A stretch of DNA of 64,000 bases from Tetrahymena elliotti 4EA (Eukaryota > Ciliophora > Oligohymenophorea > Hymenostomatida > Tetrahymenidae): contig JH720338.1 of the NCBI GenBank assembly GCA_000231825.2, positions 419,574 through 483,573 of the forward strand. The letters are read 5' to 3'. A program made the translations under genes and the position numbers. Positions 1 to 12,273 of the stretch are shown one piece after another (within the stretch, counting starts at the first letter, position 1; each line of letters starts with the position of its first letter). Under the pieces are notes generated by a model, which searched no databases, was not told the origin of the DNA, and was given only the letters and a program-made list of their open reading frames with translations.

Positions 1-165
1 AAATAATTAAGTCATTATGAAATGTAATATTACATTTTAAACTCAGAAAAGTTTTAAAAGGAGTATACTGAAGAGTTCTTTGTAAGATGTTCATATGATG
101 AAAAAAATATGTCAAATTTAGATTCAAGGATTTTAGCATCTATTTAAAATTGCTATAAAATTTGA
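1..165 (+). CDS. 3' end of a ciliate-specific membrane-protein gene (partial)
   Basis: An open frame with TAA/TAG read as Gln runs from the window edge to TGA at 163-165. It encodes the last 54 residues, including the stretch YEMQYYILNSEKFQKEYTEE and ending in ILASIQNCYKI. I do not recognise the family by name. The same C-terminus recurs almost residue for residue at 3466-3619, at the end of a decayed gene whose better-preserved parts have two hydrophobic segments, so this is most likely the intact or less decayed upstream copy of a tandemly duplicated membrane protein. Only the tail is inside the window, so function and integrity cannot be judged. The similarity continues past the stop into the 3' flank. 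Confidence 0.7.
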
Positions 166-1424
166 AAAATAAATGTATCAAAGAGACATAGCAAAAATTA
201 AATTAAATTGCTAACTATTTAATCTGTTTAATTTTCTATATATTTTTGTTCCAAAAAATATTTTAAAATTTTCTTTTTTTTCAACAAAAGCTTTGTTATT
301 TTAATAAAAACCTCTTTTTTTCAAAAATAATGTATCAATCTATATTCTCAGAGAGTATCTTTTGGTTTTCTTAAAAAATTTAAACATTTACAAGTTGAAT
401 AAATTTTAATTTTAAAATTTTTTTGCCAAATGTGGATATGATGTCATATTCAATAATTAGGGTTTTTAAAATAAGGTTGTTTTTACCCATATATAAAATT
501 AAATCTAAAATAAGGTTGATTAAGCATTTACTTATTTAAAATCTTTCTGATAATAAATTTTACACACTTAACTTTACAAATTAGGCAAATATGATATCAT
601 TTTATTAGATGGAAACAAAGTTTATTTTTAAAAATGATTTTTTTTTTTTTGAAACTATCAAGCTTAATCTTCAAGAGAAATAGTGAATTTATTTTTCATT
701 GCTGTTTCAACTCAGAATAAATAGCCAAATTAATTTTTTAATCTTTTCTGGCAAATAAAATTTTTTAAAAATAAATCACTATTTTATCCAATAAACATTT
801 TTCACTTTTTTTAAAAATATTTTAAATATTAAACTACTTAAATTGATGAGTTTTATTAAAATGAAGACCAAAAATAATTAGGATATTTAACTAATGAAGG
901 TAGAAATGATAGAGTTGAGAAAGATAAATATGATAACTATTAAGATGTGATAATCACTGTGAAATTAAAATAGGAAAATAAAGAAGAGAGTTAATATATA
1001 TAAATAGCTTATAAAAGGTAAACTAATATCAAATTCATAAAAGAAAAGTAATTGTCAAGCAAAGCATATGTTTAATTCAAAAATGTAAAAAAACTAAAAA
1101 AAATGAGCATCTTAAAATCTCAAAGTTTTCTGATTCAAACTATGAATATCTAAAACTCATGGAATAAATAGATGGGTAATTAATAAGAATAAAGTAATTT
1201 ATTTAATAACCTATTTTTATTTTATTCTTTTATAAAAAGTTGATCTCATAAAACTTATTTCAAAAAATAACTTCATTGGTCAATAATTTTTTGATTGCTT
1301 TCCTCAATTAGGCTAATAACTTAAATTTTAGTGTTTATTTTTTTTATTAATCAAAGTAAAAAGTAGAACTCATAAGTAATTTGTAATTTTTTTTGAGAAA
1401 TTAAAACAAAAATTAAAAAAAAAA
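166..1424. other. AT-rich intergenic region
   Basis: I find no convincing coding frame here. About 301-382 resembles 3728-3800 and is the 3' flank shared by the two tandem gene copies. The last part, ending in an A-run just before the ATG at 1425, has the A-rich leader typical of ciliate genes. Confidence 0.6.
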
Positions 1425-3619
1425 ATGCTCTACTCAAAATTAGATTTATTCTCTTCAAAGTTTAGCTTTAATATTTATAATCAATACAGAAAAAGAGGAA
1501 CTTTATTTGGAACTATTCTTTCTTTCTTAATTATTATAGTTGCCAGCACATATTTAATTAATATGTTACAACTTTTCTTTACTAACTAAATAGAACCAAT
1601 TTTTAGAACTTAGAGTTTTATAACAGAAGACAAAATTAAAAAGTAACATGGTAGGATTTCGATTTGAAGAGGCCAGGATTCAGGAAATGAATAAACTTCT
1701 AAAAATAAAACATATTTAATGCATTTGGCTTATTTTTACTACAATAGTCTTACCTTTTCTAAATATATACCTCTAAATGTGATCAAATGCAATGATGAGA
1801 ACCTATTAGGTTTTAATTGTTTAGATGTATCAAACATTTCGAATTATACTTTGTCTCTTAGCACAAAAGGTGATATTATATCTTAAATTTAAGTATTAAC
1901 ATATGGCTGCTTAGATCTTGATAGCTTAAAAACTACTATTCCAGAAAATTGTGCTACTCAAAGTGAAATAGATGGCGTGATTAATGGTTTAAATTCTTTT
2001 TTAAGATTTAAACTATTTACTTCTTAATATAATGCAACATCTTAGCAGTATAAATCAACTATAGAAATGCAGTTGTTTACACATCAGCAAATTAAGATAT
2101 ATTGACATAATTCAAAACCTAAAGGTAAGCCACTCAAATTAAATAAGGACTTTTCGTTTAATCTATCTACATCTCAATTTTCTTCTCCAAAAGCATATGT
2201 TTAGTAAGACCAGGGATTTGATAGGGAATATGCTCTTAATAAGATTTAAGTGGGAGCATATAGTTAAGCGATGTTATTTCTCGATGAAATTGTTTAACAA
2301 ATTTAAGTAGAATATCCCACTTTACCTCAAATCTTTGCTTTGGTTAATAGTACTTTTACAATTTTAATGATTTTAGGAATTTTGGTAGATATTTTTCTCA
2401 AAAATCTATTGATAAAGAATTTTATATGCTTTTTTTAAAGAACCTTTATTAAGTTGATTATTTAAAATTAATGTCATAAAATTAAGGTCTTGAATCATCT
2501 AGCTCTACCAAAACAGTTGAATTGCAATCATAAATTAATAAGTAGAACTAAGAAAGAAAAGGAGATTAAGTTAACTCAGACAATGAAGATACTTAAAGTT
2601 AACCAATATTTGTATCTGCATTTACTAATAAGTAAAAATGCTTATTAGCAATTGATTAAACCTTTAATACAAATGAAATTAATTTGGATGATTAAGCTAG
2701 CAAATTAAATTAAACCTAAAAATATAAAGAAAAATATAAGTTTTAACTAGAAAAATATTCAAGAAATAAATACGAAAAATAAAATTTGAAATTCCATAAA
2801 TTTAAGCCAGATAAAAAAAAATAAAGCCCATAGATTAATAATTTTAACACTTAGGAATCTATAATTTAGGGATCTCCAACATATTAAATATATTAAATGA
2901 GCAATGATCTAAAAGATTAAAGCATAAGTTACTCTAATTGTATAAGTATAAGTTAAAAGCTTACTCCAAAAAATTAGAAACCTTTCATTTTTGTTAAAAA
3001 AAAATAAGAAAAATTTGGTGGAAATGAAAAATTGGAAAGAATGTCTAGTAAATATAGAAAAATATTAGATGAAATAAATAATCCTAAAATTTTTTATTAA
3101 TTTTAGAAAATTATGGAGAGAACGAAGTATTAATTTATAAATAGAATACTTAATTTCCTTAAAAATAAATAAAATGTTTAGGGAAAAAAGTAAAAAGAAC
3201 AATGAAAATATTTCTTTAAGAATACTTGAATAATAGATTAAAAAGGGTTTAAATATTTTAAATTTTGTTAAAGAAATTATATTCTTAAAGAAAGCTATTT
3301 CAAAGCTATTAACAAAAGACTAATAATTAGCAGCACTTCATTTTTTGGGTTTTTCTTCAAACTTCTTAAATCAAGATATCTTAAAATTTGACAGTAGTTT
3401 GCAAACAATAGGTAAAATTTAGCTTCAATTTTATTATATTAATACATTTTAAAAAAATAAAAAGAAAAAGAACTAAACCATTATGAAATGTAGTATAACA
3501 TTTTAAAGTCAGAAAAATTTTAAAAGGAGTTTACTGAAGATATCTTTGTAAGATGTACATAGGATGAAAATAATATCTCTAATTTAGATTCAAGGATTTT
3601 AGCATCTATTAAATCTTGA
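1425..3619 (+). pseudogene. Decayed tandem copy of a two-TM ciliate membrane protein
   Basis: It starts at an ATG after an A-run with MLYSKLDLFSSKFSFNIYNQ, then a hydrophobic segment near residues 30-55 (GTILSFLIIIVASTYLINML). A long extracellular-like region follows, then a second hydrophobic segment (LVNSTFTILMILGILVDIFL), a Gln/Lys-rich tail, and a C-terminus matching the gene fragment at 1-165. The frame is broken. In-frame TGA codons lie at 1665-1667 and 2103-2105. The frame shifts at a T-run near 2430-2436, again near 3195, and again in A-runs near 3450-3466. The three shifts sit in or near homopolymers and could be sequencing errors; the two TGA codons are harder to explain that way, and no plausible intron removes them. 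The function of the family is unknown to me. It could still be a live gene if the assembly is wrong. Confidence 0.65.
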
Positions 3620-3800
3620 TATAAAATTTGAAAATTATTTTGTTCCATAACATATTTTTAAATTTTATCTATTATTACTTAATAAAATTTTAGATATGTT
3701 GAGTAGGATAAAAGTGAGATTTTTTTTAATAAAAACCTTTTTTTTTCAAAAGTCATTTCTCAATATTTTGAGAGAGTTGTAAAGGTTTTCTTAAAAATAT
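3466..3800 (+). repeat. Copy 2 of duplicated gene 3' end plus flank (matches 1-382)
   Basis: The coding part (3466-3619) and the downstream flank, including the block at 3728-3800 with a T-run and a later GGTTTTCTTAAAAA-type stretch, parallel positions 1-165 and 301-382. Order and orientation are the same, so the duplicated unit is about 3.4-3.5 kb long and carried flanking DNA with the gene. Confidence 0.7.
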
Positions 3801-4709
3801 GTCCATTTTAAAAGTTTCATAAAATTTTCATTAAAATTTATGGATATTTTTTAATTAAGAGATAATAATTAAATATGACTCCATGATTTTTATTTTATAT
3901 GACTGAAAAAACCAATACAACTTTATCATATTCTTAAGAGCTCATATAAATTTTAATTCTAAAATTACGATTTTACAAAAATTTTTTTCTCATAATAAAG
4001 AGTGTTTCTATCATTATGTAATGCAGCTTAAAAATTTATAAGTTTTTTAATGCATTTAAGTTAATATTATTAATCCTGAGAGAATTTGGATTTAAAATAT
4101 CCTTTGAACAATCAAATGAAAATACTTTTTTTAATTTTTACCATAAATTAATTTTCTAAAATTATTGAAATATAATGATTTAAATAGAAATGTGTTGTTC
4201 TTATTTACTTCTCTACTCAAATTAGTAAATTAATCAAAAAAGTAAATTAAAAAGTAGTCTTATAAAATTAGTGTTTTCAAAACTTAATTTTTTTATAACA
4301 GAATTTTTCTTTCTAAATATCACATCTGAATAAAAATAATAAAATACTAAATACAATTACTTTTTTTATGAAATTTCATAGATGTTACAATAGAGCTACT
4401 TTTTATCAAAAGTAGAAGAGGAATACAATAAATGATGAAAAATAAACATGAAGAGATAAACTATTTTAAAATTAAATATTTTATTATTCATAATAAATTG
4501 TCCAACTCATTTCAACCAATTTTGAAATAATAATTAGGAATAAATCTATAATTTAAAGATAGAAAATTTATTTCCTATTAAAAAAATATATTTTTAGAAG
4601 AAATAATTAGTTTTTTTAAAGCTTATCCTTTTAGTATGAGGTTTTTATGGATTAAAAATTTAGCATAAATTTTGTTAAAATTTATAAAGTTATATATTAT
4701 TTGCTTTGA
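3620..4709. other. AT-rich intergenic region
   Basis: Apart from the duplicated flank up to about 3800 there is no coding frame I can support. It lies between the decayed membrane-protein gene and the two-cNBD gene and presumably holds the promoter and 5' leader of the latter. Confidence 0.55.
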
Positions 4710-7700
4710 ATGATTAATCATTCATATAGCTATCTAATTAAAAGTAGATTATACTTAAATAATCAATCAAACCTAAGTAGAATTAAAAATATTGATTCAA
4801 CAAACCATCGATAGTGCTTTCAAAATTTATAAAAGAGAATTATGTCAACAATTTAAAATGAAAGAATTGAATACTCTACTAGTCCTAAAGCATCTAGAAA
4901 AAACTTCTTTGAGTCCTTTAAAAATTCTGCATCTAAATTTAGTAAATAATAGATCTTTAATGATGAAAATGAAAAAGATAATATTGAATCAAGCTTATAA
5001 ATGATAAATCAGATTTAAGAACCAGCTGTAAAAATAAGTAAAGAAAATAGTTTATATTTTTCACAGGCAGTTTAATAGGTAAAAAGTTATTAAATAATGG
5101 AATCCTTTACTCAATTACTGAAATCATAGTAATTGCAATATTTATATTTTATTGAAATATATTCAGGTAGAGACATCATAAGCGAAGTAGAAGAATTAGA
5201 GTTAAGAGGAGTTAAAATAAATTTAAGAACAGTTAAATGATATTTAGGAAAGAAGTATACTAATTTAGAAGAGAAAAAAAAATTAAGTTGAAGATGATTT
5301 CATGAATGTGAGTAAAGAAAATATTAACTCGATGGTCATAAAAAGAGAAAGGCAATAAAAAATTCAAAATATTAATATAGTAGACATAAACGATCCTGAG
5401 CATCAAGAGGTAATTTTTTTTAAAATAGCAGCTTTTAAAGCTGATTATAATTAAAATTTTAGCTTAAATACTCCTAACTTTATTCTTACATAAAAGATTG
5501 TGATATAAATTCTAAAAGATAAGAACAAAACAATCAAGGATATAACCTTCTTAAAGAATGCAATATCAGATCTCTCTTTATTCTAAAAGAACCCTGATTT
5601 ACTAAATAAACACAATTTAACTCAAATTTTATTAAATGAGTTTAGCTACGAAAAATTCTAAAAACATGATGTCATTTTTAATTATGGTAAATTTTATTAA
5701 ATTTAACAGAAAGCTATTTTAATCTATTAATTACTAGGTTTTTATAAGACTAATTTGTTAACTCAAATTCTCTTAGTTATTTAATTCATTAAATTTATTT
5801 CATTCTTAATCTCAAGCAATACTCTAATTATTAACTAAAATTATGTCCAACCATTCAATTTTTTTTATTACTTATACATTGATTTCAATATAAAAACAAA
5901 AGGTTTTTAATGAATTGCTGATTAAAAAAGCAAAAAAAGTTTATTTTCTGAATTCCCAAATCATTTTAAAAATAAACAATGTTAATTTTTCAAAAAATGA
6001 ATGGATTTTAAATAATTTGGTTTAGATGAAAAAAAATAAAAATAAATTTTTAAAAATTATTAAGAATTTGAGTTTGAAATATCATTTTTTACTTATTTGA
6101 AACGAATGACCAACAAATAAATACTTTTCGATAAAATATTATCTTATTTTATAAATTGAAATTTAAAATTTAATATGAAGTTAAAATACATTATTATTAT
6201 TATTATTTTGTTATAATATTAAAGGTGATTTTGGATACACTTATTATATAGTTTTGAAAGGTAATTCTTATAAAAAAATTTAATTTTTAATTGAGTCTAT
6301 CTTTTTACTAATAAAAAGGGGCTGTATATTTGATGATTCCTAAGCTTACAAAAGATGATAATAGAGAAGAAAAAGATAAAAAAAAAAAGTAATTACATTT
6401 TAAATACTTATTTTAGCTAATATTTTATGATATAGAGGAGATATAAATCATTAAAGTTTGTCAAAAGCTTGCTCAAATACTTCTATAGCTTCTACAGGAT
6501 CTAAGGTATAAATAACAGATGCTAATAGCAATAGTATGTAAAAACAAAACAGCCTTTTAAAAAGAATTTAGTCATAAATATTTGAACCTGAGAAACAATA
6601 AGATAATAAATAACAAGATAGTAAATGGAAAGTTATTAAAAATAGCCTCAGTAAATTAAATAGTAGTGATATAGATACTCCTAAAAATTCAAAAATGAGT
6701 CTAGGAAAAATTAAAAATTTTGGCGCAACATAATTTGATGAGGAAGAAGATGAAACAGATTATTTAAAAAGGGTGTATGATGATATGAATTTGGTTAAAA
6801 CATTTTTAGCTGGAGAAGCTTTTGGAGAAATAGCTTTGATGACTAAACAAAGGAGGTAAATCTTAATTTTAAAGTGTTTATATTAAGTATCTGATAATTT
6901 GAATTATATATTGTTTAAGAATTTGTAAGTCAAAATATTTAAACAATTTAATGATTTAAAAAGTTTTTTTATTATCTTAAAAAATTTGATTTGATCATAA
7001 AAAATAGAACAGGTACTATGGTTTGTAAGGAAGATACTCATTTAATGACATTAACAAAAAATGGTTTTGATAAAATTCTTGGTTAATATCATGAACAAAT
7101 AAAAATATAAAGACTTGGATTTTTGAAGTCTTACAGCTTTTTTAATAATATTCCTAATTCAAACCTACTCTCAATTCTTTTGGATATAAAAATAGAAGTT
7201 TATCCCAAAAAAACTATTCTTTTTAATCAAGGAGATGAAGTGAATAACATATTTTTGGTTAAGAGAGGTGAAATTTAAATTTCAAGAATTATTTATGAAA
7301 ATCTGGCAGAAGAAAATTAAAATGAATTAAGTACAAATGAAAAGAAGAAGCTATATAATAATGAAAACATTTTAAATAAATACAATCATAGTAATAAACA
7401 AAAGAATGTAAAGTAGAGTTAGAGATAAATTTTAATTTCTAACTAAGGAAGCAACTCTCATATAGGTTGTGAAGATTTATCAGAACACATTCTAAATAAC
7501 TTGTAATCAAACAATTTATCTAAATACACTTTCTATCATTCAAATATTGTGGAAGTAATATCCTAAGAAGCTGAAGTTTACAAGCTGAATAAACATGTAA
7601 AATCTTAATTTTTTTAATGGTTTTATTTATTCTTTTGCTTAAGGAGAATAGAAAATTATCACAAAACATCAATCAAAAAATAAAAAATACAAACAAAAAT

Positions 7701-10271
7701 TCTAATTGCTTAAAATTTTATTTTTAAAATAATGAAATGATAAAATTTATCAAGAAATACTTAATTTCATTTTAGCCTTTTAAATTATAATTTGTTAATT
7801 ACTTATTCAAAACAAAATTATAATTTTAAACAATTTATGGGTTATTTAATTTTTTGAGTATGTACTCACTCACTTTGGATTTCAATTTTTAATTTAATAT
7901 TTTTCAAAACTAACTAAATAAAAATAGATATTTTTGAATAATTTGTATATGTTTAAATCTATTGAGGAGTTTGCAAAGTAGATCAAGGAGAAAAACTAAT
8001 ACTATGATTAGAGGTTATAAAAAGTGATCAAAGCTAAAGGCTCATCTGAAGTAAGTATGAAGAATTTAATAAAATAAATAGATAACAAAAAGATTGAATT
8101 AGAAGTAGAACAGTTAAACACAAGCAGAAACGGTCTTAATTTATCATATATGACTAATAACTCTTACGATCTTTAGCTTTCTCCTACTTCAAGTAAATCT
8201 GGGTAATTCAGTAACTACTATTAAAGGGATTTTCCTTTGGAGGATAATATATCTGAAAGATCAATAAGCAGATCTTAAAGATATTCAAGTGATGAATAAT
8301 CCTTTTCCATAAAAAATAACAATAACTTCCCTTTAAATAAAGAGTATTCTTAACCAAATTAAATCTAAAAATAGAATAGCTTTTAAAAAAATACTAATAC
8401 ATTTGATACCATTGACTTTAGTAGCTTTATTACTCATTAAAACTAAAGACCAAATAGCCAATTTTCTTCAAACAGAGGAAGCCTTTAGCAGAACCAACTT
8501 TCAGATCCAAGTGAAATCATACGATTTAGGATAAATTCAGTTTAAAACTTAAAGTCTATACATGGAGTAATATATACTTATTTTAAAAATTACTATCAAT
8601 TTATTATGAAATTTAATAATCTACTAAATCTTTTCATTGTTCTCACTTATAAAATAACTTCTTTTTTCTTCTTTTCTTTAAAGTTTTCTAATTTATATTT
8701 AAAAATTACAGAATGATTCAGTTCGATCTTCATATTACAATAGAGAATCCATTTTTTTGCCAGAGATTGAAAATAAAGATGGAGGAAATTCAAAGAGGTC
8801 AAGCTTTCTTGATACTACCCCTTAAAGATAAAGCTATAATGATCGTATATTAAACTAGTTATCAAATTTCAAGATTTAAAATAATACTGTAAATACCTCA
8901 AAATCCAGAACAAGTTCTCAGTTTAATTTACAAAATTAGTTTTACCAAATGAATAATACTCCATGTAGGTAAGAGTAGAGTGGTAAAATCAGCCATCGTT
9001 TTAATTAGAATTTTTAAAATAGTTCTTTTTCAAAATATGTGCTTAATCTGTAGAAATTACAAACATAAAATAACTAGCTAGAAAATAGTAATATTTTAAA
9101 TTCAAATCGCTCTAGATAAAACAGCTTCAATCAAATACAACTTTCACCAAGAGATAATCTTAATAATTCCTAATATATGAGTAGTCTAAGTTAATTTAAC
9201 ATCTAAGATGAATATAAGAAACACTCTCTTCAATCAAATAGTAATGACAATAATTAAGAAATTAAAAAATAAACAGAAGATGTGCATTCAACTCTCAGGA
9301 AATCAGATGCAATTCCTGCTGATATTTAATTTGCTTTAAATCAAGAAAATCCTCTCCTAAAATCTTAAAAAGTACTTCAACTGATGAAAAAATAAAGTAA
9401 GTAAAAATTTAAACTAAATTTAGATTTGGAGCTGAAAATCAAAAGGAAGTTTCTTTAAAATGCTATAAATAATTAATAAATAAAAGCATCTAGCAGCATG
9501 TTTCCTACTAAGTAAATAGAAAATATAAAAGACCTTAACATCAATTTATTTGGTGAATAGTCTAAGTACAATCATATAATATTAATGCAATAACTGAGTT
9601 AATTAGAAATAAGAAATCCTTTGGTAACTCCTTAAAATAATGAATAGCAATTTGAAGACTAAAAATATTTATTAAGTGAAAAAGAGTAGAGTTTTTTAAA
9701 TTATAAAAAAAGCTCATAAATACCTGCCTCCTTTGAAAGAGCTTAAACTAATCTAATCAAATATTTTCATGAAAAGCAGAAAGATAAAATGAAACCTTAA
9801 GAAGAAAATAATTCCTTTATTAAATAATATTCTCTCTTACCTTCGCCAATGAGACCAAAAATTAAATAAAAAGAAAAAATATAAAATGAAGGTGATCATC
9901 AAAATCTATAAGAAAATGACTAAAAAATGAAAAGTAGAGACAACTCTCCAAAATTACCTTTTATTTTTCAAAGTTAATCAACTCCTGCTTTATAGTCTTA
10001 ATATTTTGGATATCATAGACATGATGCAAGCAAAGTAATTTTGTAATAAAATAAATTGAGAGAGAAAAAAGAATAATCACAAGAGTGCAAAAATATCCAT
10101 ACAAGTTTAGCCAGATAAAATAAAAAGCACCTTAAAGGATTAGTTAAAATGTTACCTTAGCTTAATTCTGCTCCATCAAAAAAAGTAAAAAACATTAGAA
10201 ATAAGTTATAAAGCACTCAGCTTACTGATTTAAATACTACATCAATAAATAAATCTCAACATATTAAATGA
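4710..10271 (+). CDS. Large protein with two cyclic-nucleotide-binding domains, Q-rich tail
   Basis: Eight exons fit one frame: 4710-5078, 5167-5686, 6225-6260, 6319-6388, 6436-6855, 7008-7596, 7928-8566 and 8712-10271. They sum to 4203 nt (1400 aa). The first cNBD starts near residue 250 and shows IFNYGDFGYTYYIVLKG. After a charged insert of about 150 residues it has a phosphate-binding cassette, FLAGEAFGEIALMTKQRRTG, with the FGE, AL and Arg that contact cyclic nucleotide. The second cNBD follows directly (TILFNQGDEVNNIFLVKRGE) but has no recognisable cassette, so it is probably non-binding. The motif KNQYYDQRL and a long Ser/Gln/Asn-rich disordered tail complete the protein. No transmembrane segment is seen. 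This suggests a soluble cAMP/cGMP-responsive regulator; there is no kinase or GEF domain. The start at 4710 follows an in-frame TGA; the ATG at 4842 is an alternative. A paralogue lies at 20528-24708. Confidence 0.85.
6225..6260 (+). other. 36-nt microexon encoding the cNBD G-D-x-G core
   Basis: It is flanked by a 538-nt intron (5687-6224) and a 58-nt intron (6261-6318), both inserted after the first base of a Gly codon. The exon encodes (G)DFGYTYYIVLK(G), the strand-turn-strand core of the first cNBD. The paralogue on the minus strand has an exon of the same length and phase at 24042-24077. Confidence 0.85.
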
Positions 10272-11090
10272 AAATTTATTGGCTAATAACAACTTTTGTC
10301 TTTTGTATATTTTAAAAATAAAATAAAAATTTTTTATTTTATTGGTTACAATATTTTTTCATATATTATTAAATAAACAAAACTTTTATTAATATTTTCA
10401 GAAATATAAAATCATTTTTATTTAGATTATATCTAAAAAAATTTAGAAAAAGACGAAAAACATCATTTATTTTTTTAATTGGATGGTATTATTGATTATT
10501 CTTTACTGATTTTTAAAGTCACAAATTCTAATTAAGAAAAAGCTACAGATAAAGAAAATCTTATTTTTAAATCATAGAAATTAAAATATATAGGCATTAT
10601 TGATTATAAGAATGGAATATTGACAAAAAACTTGAATAAAAAGTTAAATAATATACCCACGCTAATGTAAAGCTAAATGTTTCAAAACAAAACCGTGAAA
10701 ATATCAACTTAGATTTAAATAAAATGTAATAGATTCATTTTTCTGATTGGCTCAAATTATCAACTTTCCCTCTCTCAAATGCTTCACTTTTGTTAAAAAT
10801 TTCTAATTTTGTATTAAAAAACTATTAAAATTTGTTTAATTATTTATTAGATATTTATAATTCGAATTAGTTGGTCACCAATTAATTTTAGAATAATATA
10901 TGTTATTTTATTAAAAAATACTTATTTAAAGAATTTTAAAAATGTAAATTTGACAAGCAATGATTGAAGTTAACATTAATTTCGCTGATTCATCTCATGA
11001 AAAAAAAGCAAAAATATAATTAACTAAATTTTCAAAGAAATTTATTAAAATTTTTAAGTAAAAAGAATCAGAGATAGCTAGTAATAAGAA
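10272..11090. other. Intergenic region holding the PIP-kinase remnant
   Basis: It lies between the two-cNBD gene and the SFT2-like gene, both on the + strand. Apart from the PIP-kinase-like fragment described separately, I see only AT-rich DNA. The ATG at 11091 is preceded by an A-rich leader. Confidence 0.5.
10419..10966 (+). pseudogene. Phosphatidylinositol-phosphate kinase C-terminal fragment
   Basis: With TAA/TAG as Gln, an open frame runs from about 10419 to TGA at 10964-10966. The readable part (about 10419-10720) contains LDGIIDYSLLIFKV and, some 35 residues later, KLKYIGIIDYKNGILTKNLN. In PIP kinases the equivalents are a (I/M)(M/I)DYSLL block and a later (Y/F)xGIID block followed by a Lys-rich stretch; order and spacing fit. 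Nothing upstream supplies the ATP-binding lobe, because the two-cNBD gene ends at 10271. After about 10720 the translation becomes low-complexity. I read it as a truncated remnant or a fragment carried in by rearrangement. It could be a real short gene with an unseen upstream exon, but there is little room for one. Confidence 0.5.
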
Positions 11091-11666
11091 ATGAAATTCT
11101 TTACATAAGGCTATTCAACAAACAATTAAAACTCAAGCAATAGATAAAATGAGCTTTACAATAATAGCTAAACTGCGGAAGATAGTTCTGGGTGGAACCT
11201 ATTTACAAATAATGCCATAAAAACATAATAATCTGATATTGATGGAGAAAATAATGGTTCACTTAATAGAAGATTTAGGAAGTTTAATGAAAAAATTAAA
11301 AACAAAAAATCAAACTTTTAAAATCATTTAAAGGGTAGTAAGAAGCAGAAAGTCTAAAATCATGAAAAGAAAAATGTTTATTTATTATTGTTTGGCATTG
11401 GTTTATTTTTTATTATGCAATCATTCACATACTTGTCCTCTTTTTTTTTAGACCCTACCAAATTTGCAAGTCTTTTTACTTTAGGAAGAATTTTCATTCT
11501 TTTAAGTATTTTTTTTTGCAGTCTTGGCAAGATTTTCTTTAAAAAAAATAGATAACATTCAATTATGTATTTTATTACTGTTTTTGGCACATTATACTTC
11601 TTAATCATTTAAATATCTGATTTAATTATTATCATCTTTTAAGCATTCATTTCAGGTAATTATTGA
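11091..11666 (+). CDS. SFT2-like vesicle transport membrane protein
   Basis: A single frame from ATG 11091 to TGA 11664-11666 gives 191 aa, within the usual size of the SFT2/Got1-like family, which acts in vesicle fusion with the Golgi. The first 85 residues are polar and Asn/Gln-rich, as in SFT2 proteins. The membrane part has a first hydrophobic span (LLLFGIGLFFIMQSFTYL), then the family hallmark DPTKFASLFTLGRIFILLS, a third span (MYFITVFGTLYFLII) and a short fourth. The chain ends soon after the fourth span, without the (L)SYIPxG end common in the family. A GT donor just before the stop (GGTAATTATTGATT) with an acceptor near 11690 could add a different C-terminus, but the spliced reading does not restore the family ending, so I kept the unspliced model. 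Confidence 0.75.
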
Positions 11667-12273
11667 TTTAATAAAAAAATATTTTTTAGATCACTCTTCA
11701 TAATAATATTATCAAATTCTATTAATTTTTTATATATCAATTTCATTCAATAAAATAAAAATTTTGCATGATCTTACCAAATTTGTCTTTTTTAAAGATT
11801 TTAATTTAAATTATTAAACATTTGTTTTTTAAGAATTAAATTTAAAATTTTTTTGTTTAAATATTTGATTATTAAGAATAATATAAATAAATAATTAAAT
11901 TGTTATCAAACTTTTTCTTTTTCGAATATACACAGTTTAGCATAATTCTGTTTAAGAAAAAAAACATTTTAGTGATTGAAAAGCTAAATATAAATTGCAA
12001 ATATTTTTATCAGGATTTAATGGTTTTTTAGATATTGTTTGAGAAAATTTTAGATATCAATATTTTGAAGAACTTAAAAGAAAATAAAGGGTGTATCTAT
12101 ATTTATTTACAACAAAAATAAAAGTTTAGATAAATTTTTATTAGTTTGATTTATATTAAATTTTACTTAACATTTATTATTTATTAGACTATTTTAATTA
12201 ATATTTATGATTACAAAATTTTTGCTAATTTTCTAACATTAGACATTATTTATTTTAGACAACTTAATTTTTT
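11667..12273. other. Intergenic region between convergent genes
   Basis: It separates the 3' ends of the SFT2-like gene (+) and the K+ channel gene (-), so it should hold two 3' untranslated regions. I see only AT-rich sequence with no clear coding frame. Confidence 0.55.

Noticed and set aside
1425..3619. TGA read as an amino acid in the first gene
   Set aside because: No other gene in the window needs in-frame TGA, and the same gene also has frame shifts, so decay is the simpler reading.
4792..5004. Standard-code ORF of 70 codons
   Set aside because: It lies in a different frame from exon 1 of the two-cNBD gene, has no ATG start and no conserved motif; the code-6 frame continues through the gene.
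11378..11608. Minus-strand ORF of 76 codons
   Set aside because: It is antisense to the SFT2-like membrane region; the + strand carries the family hallmark.
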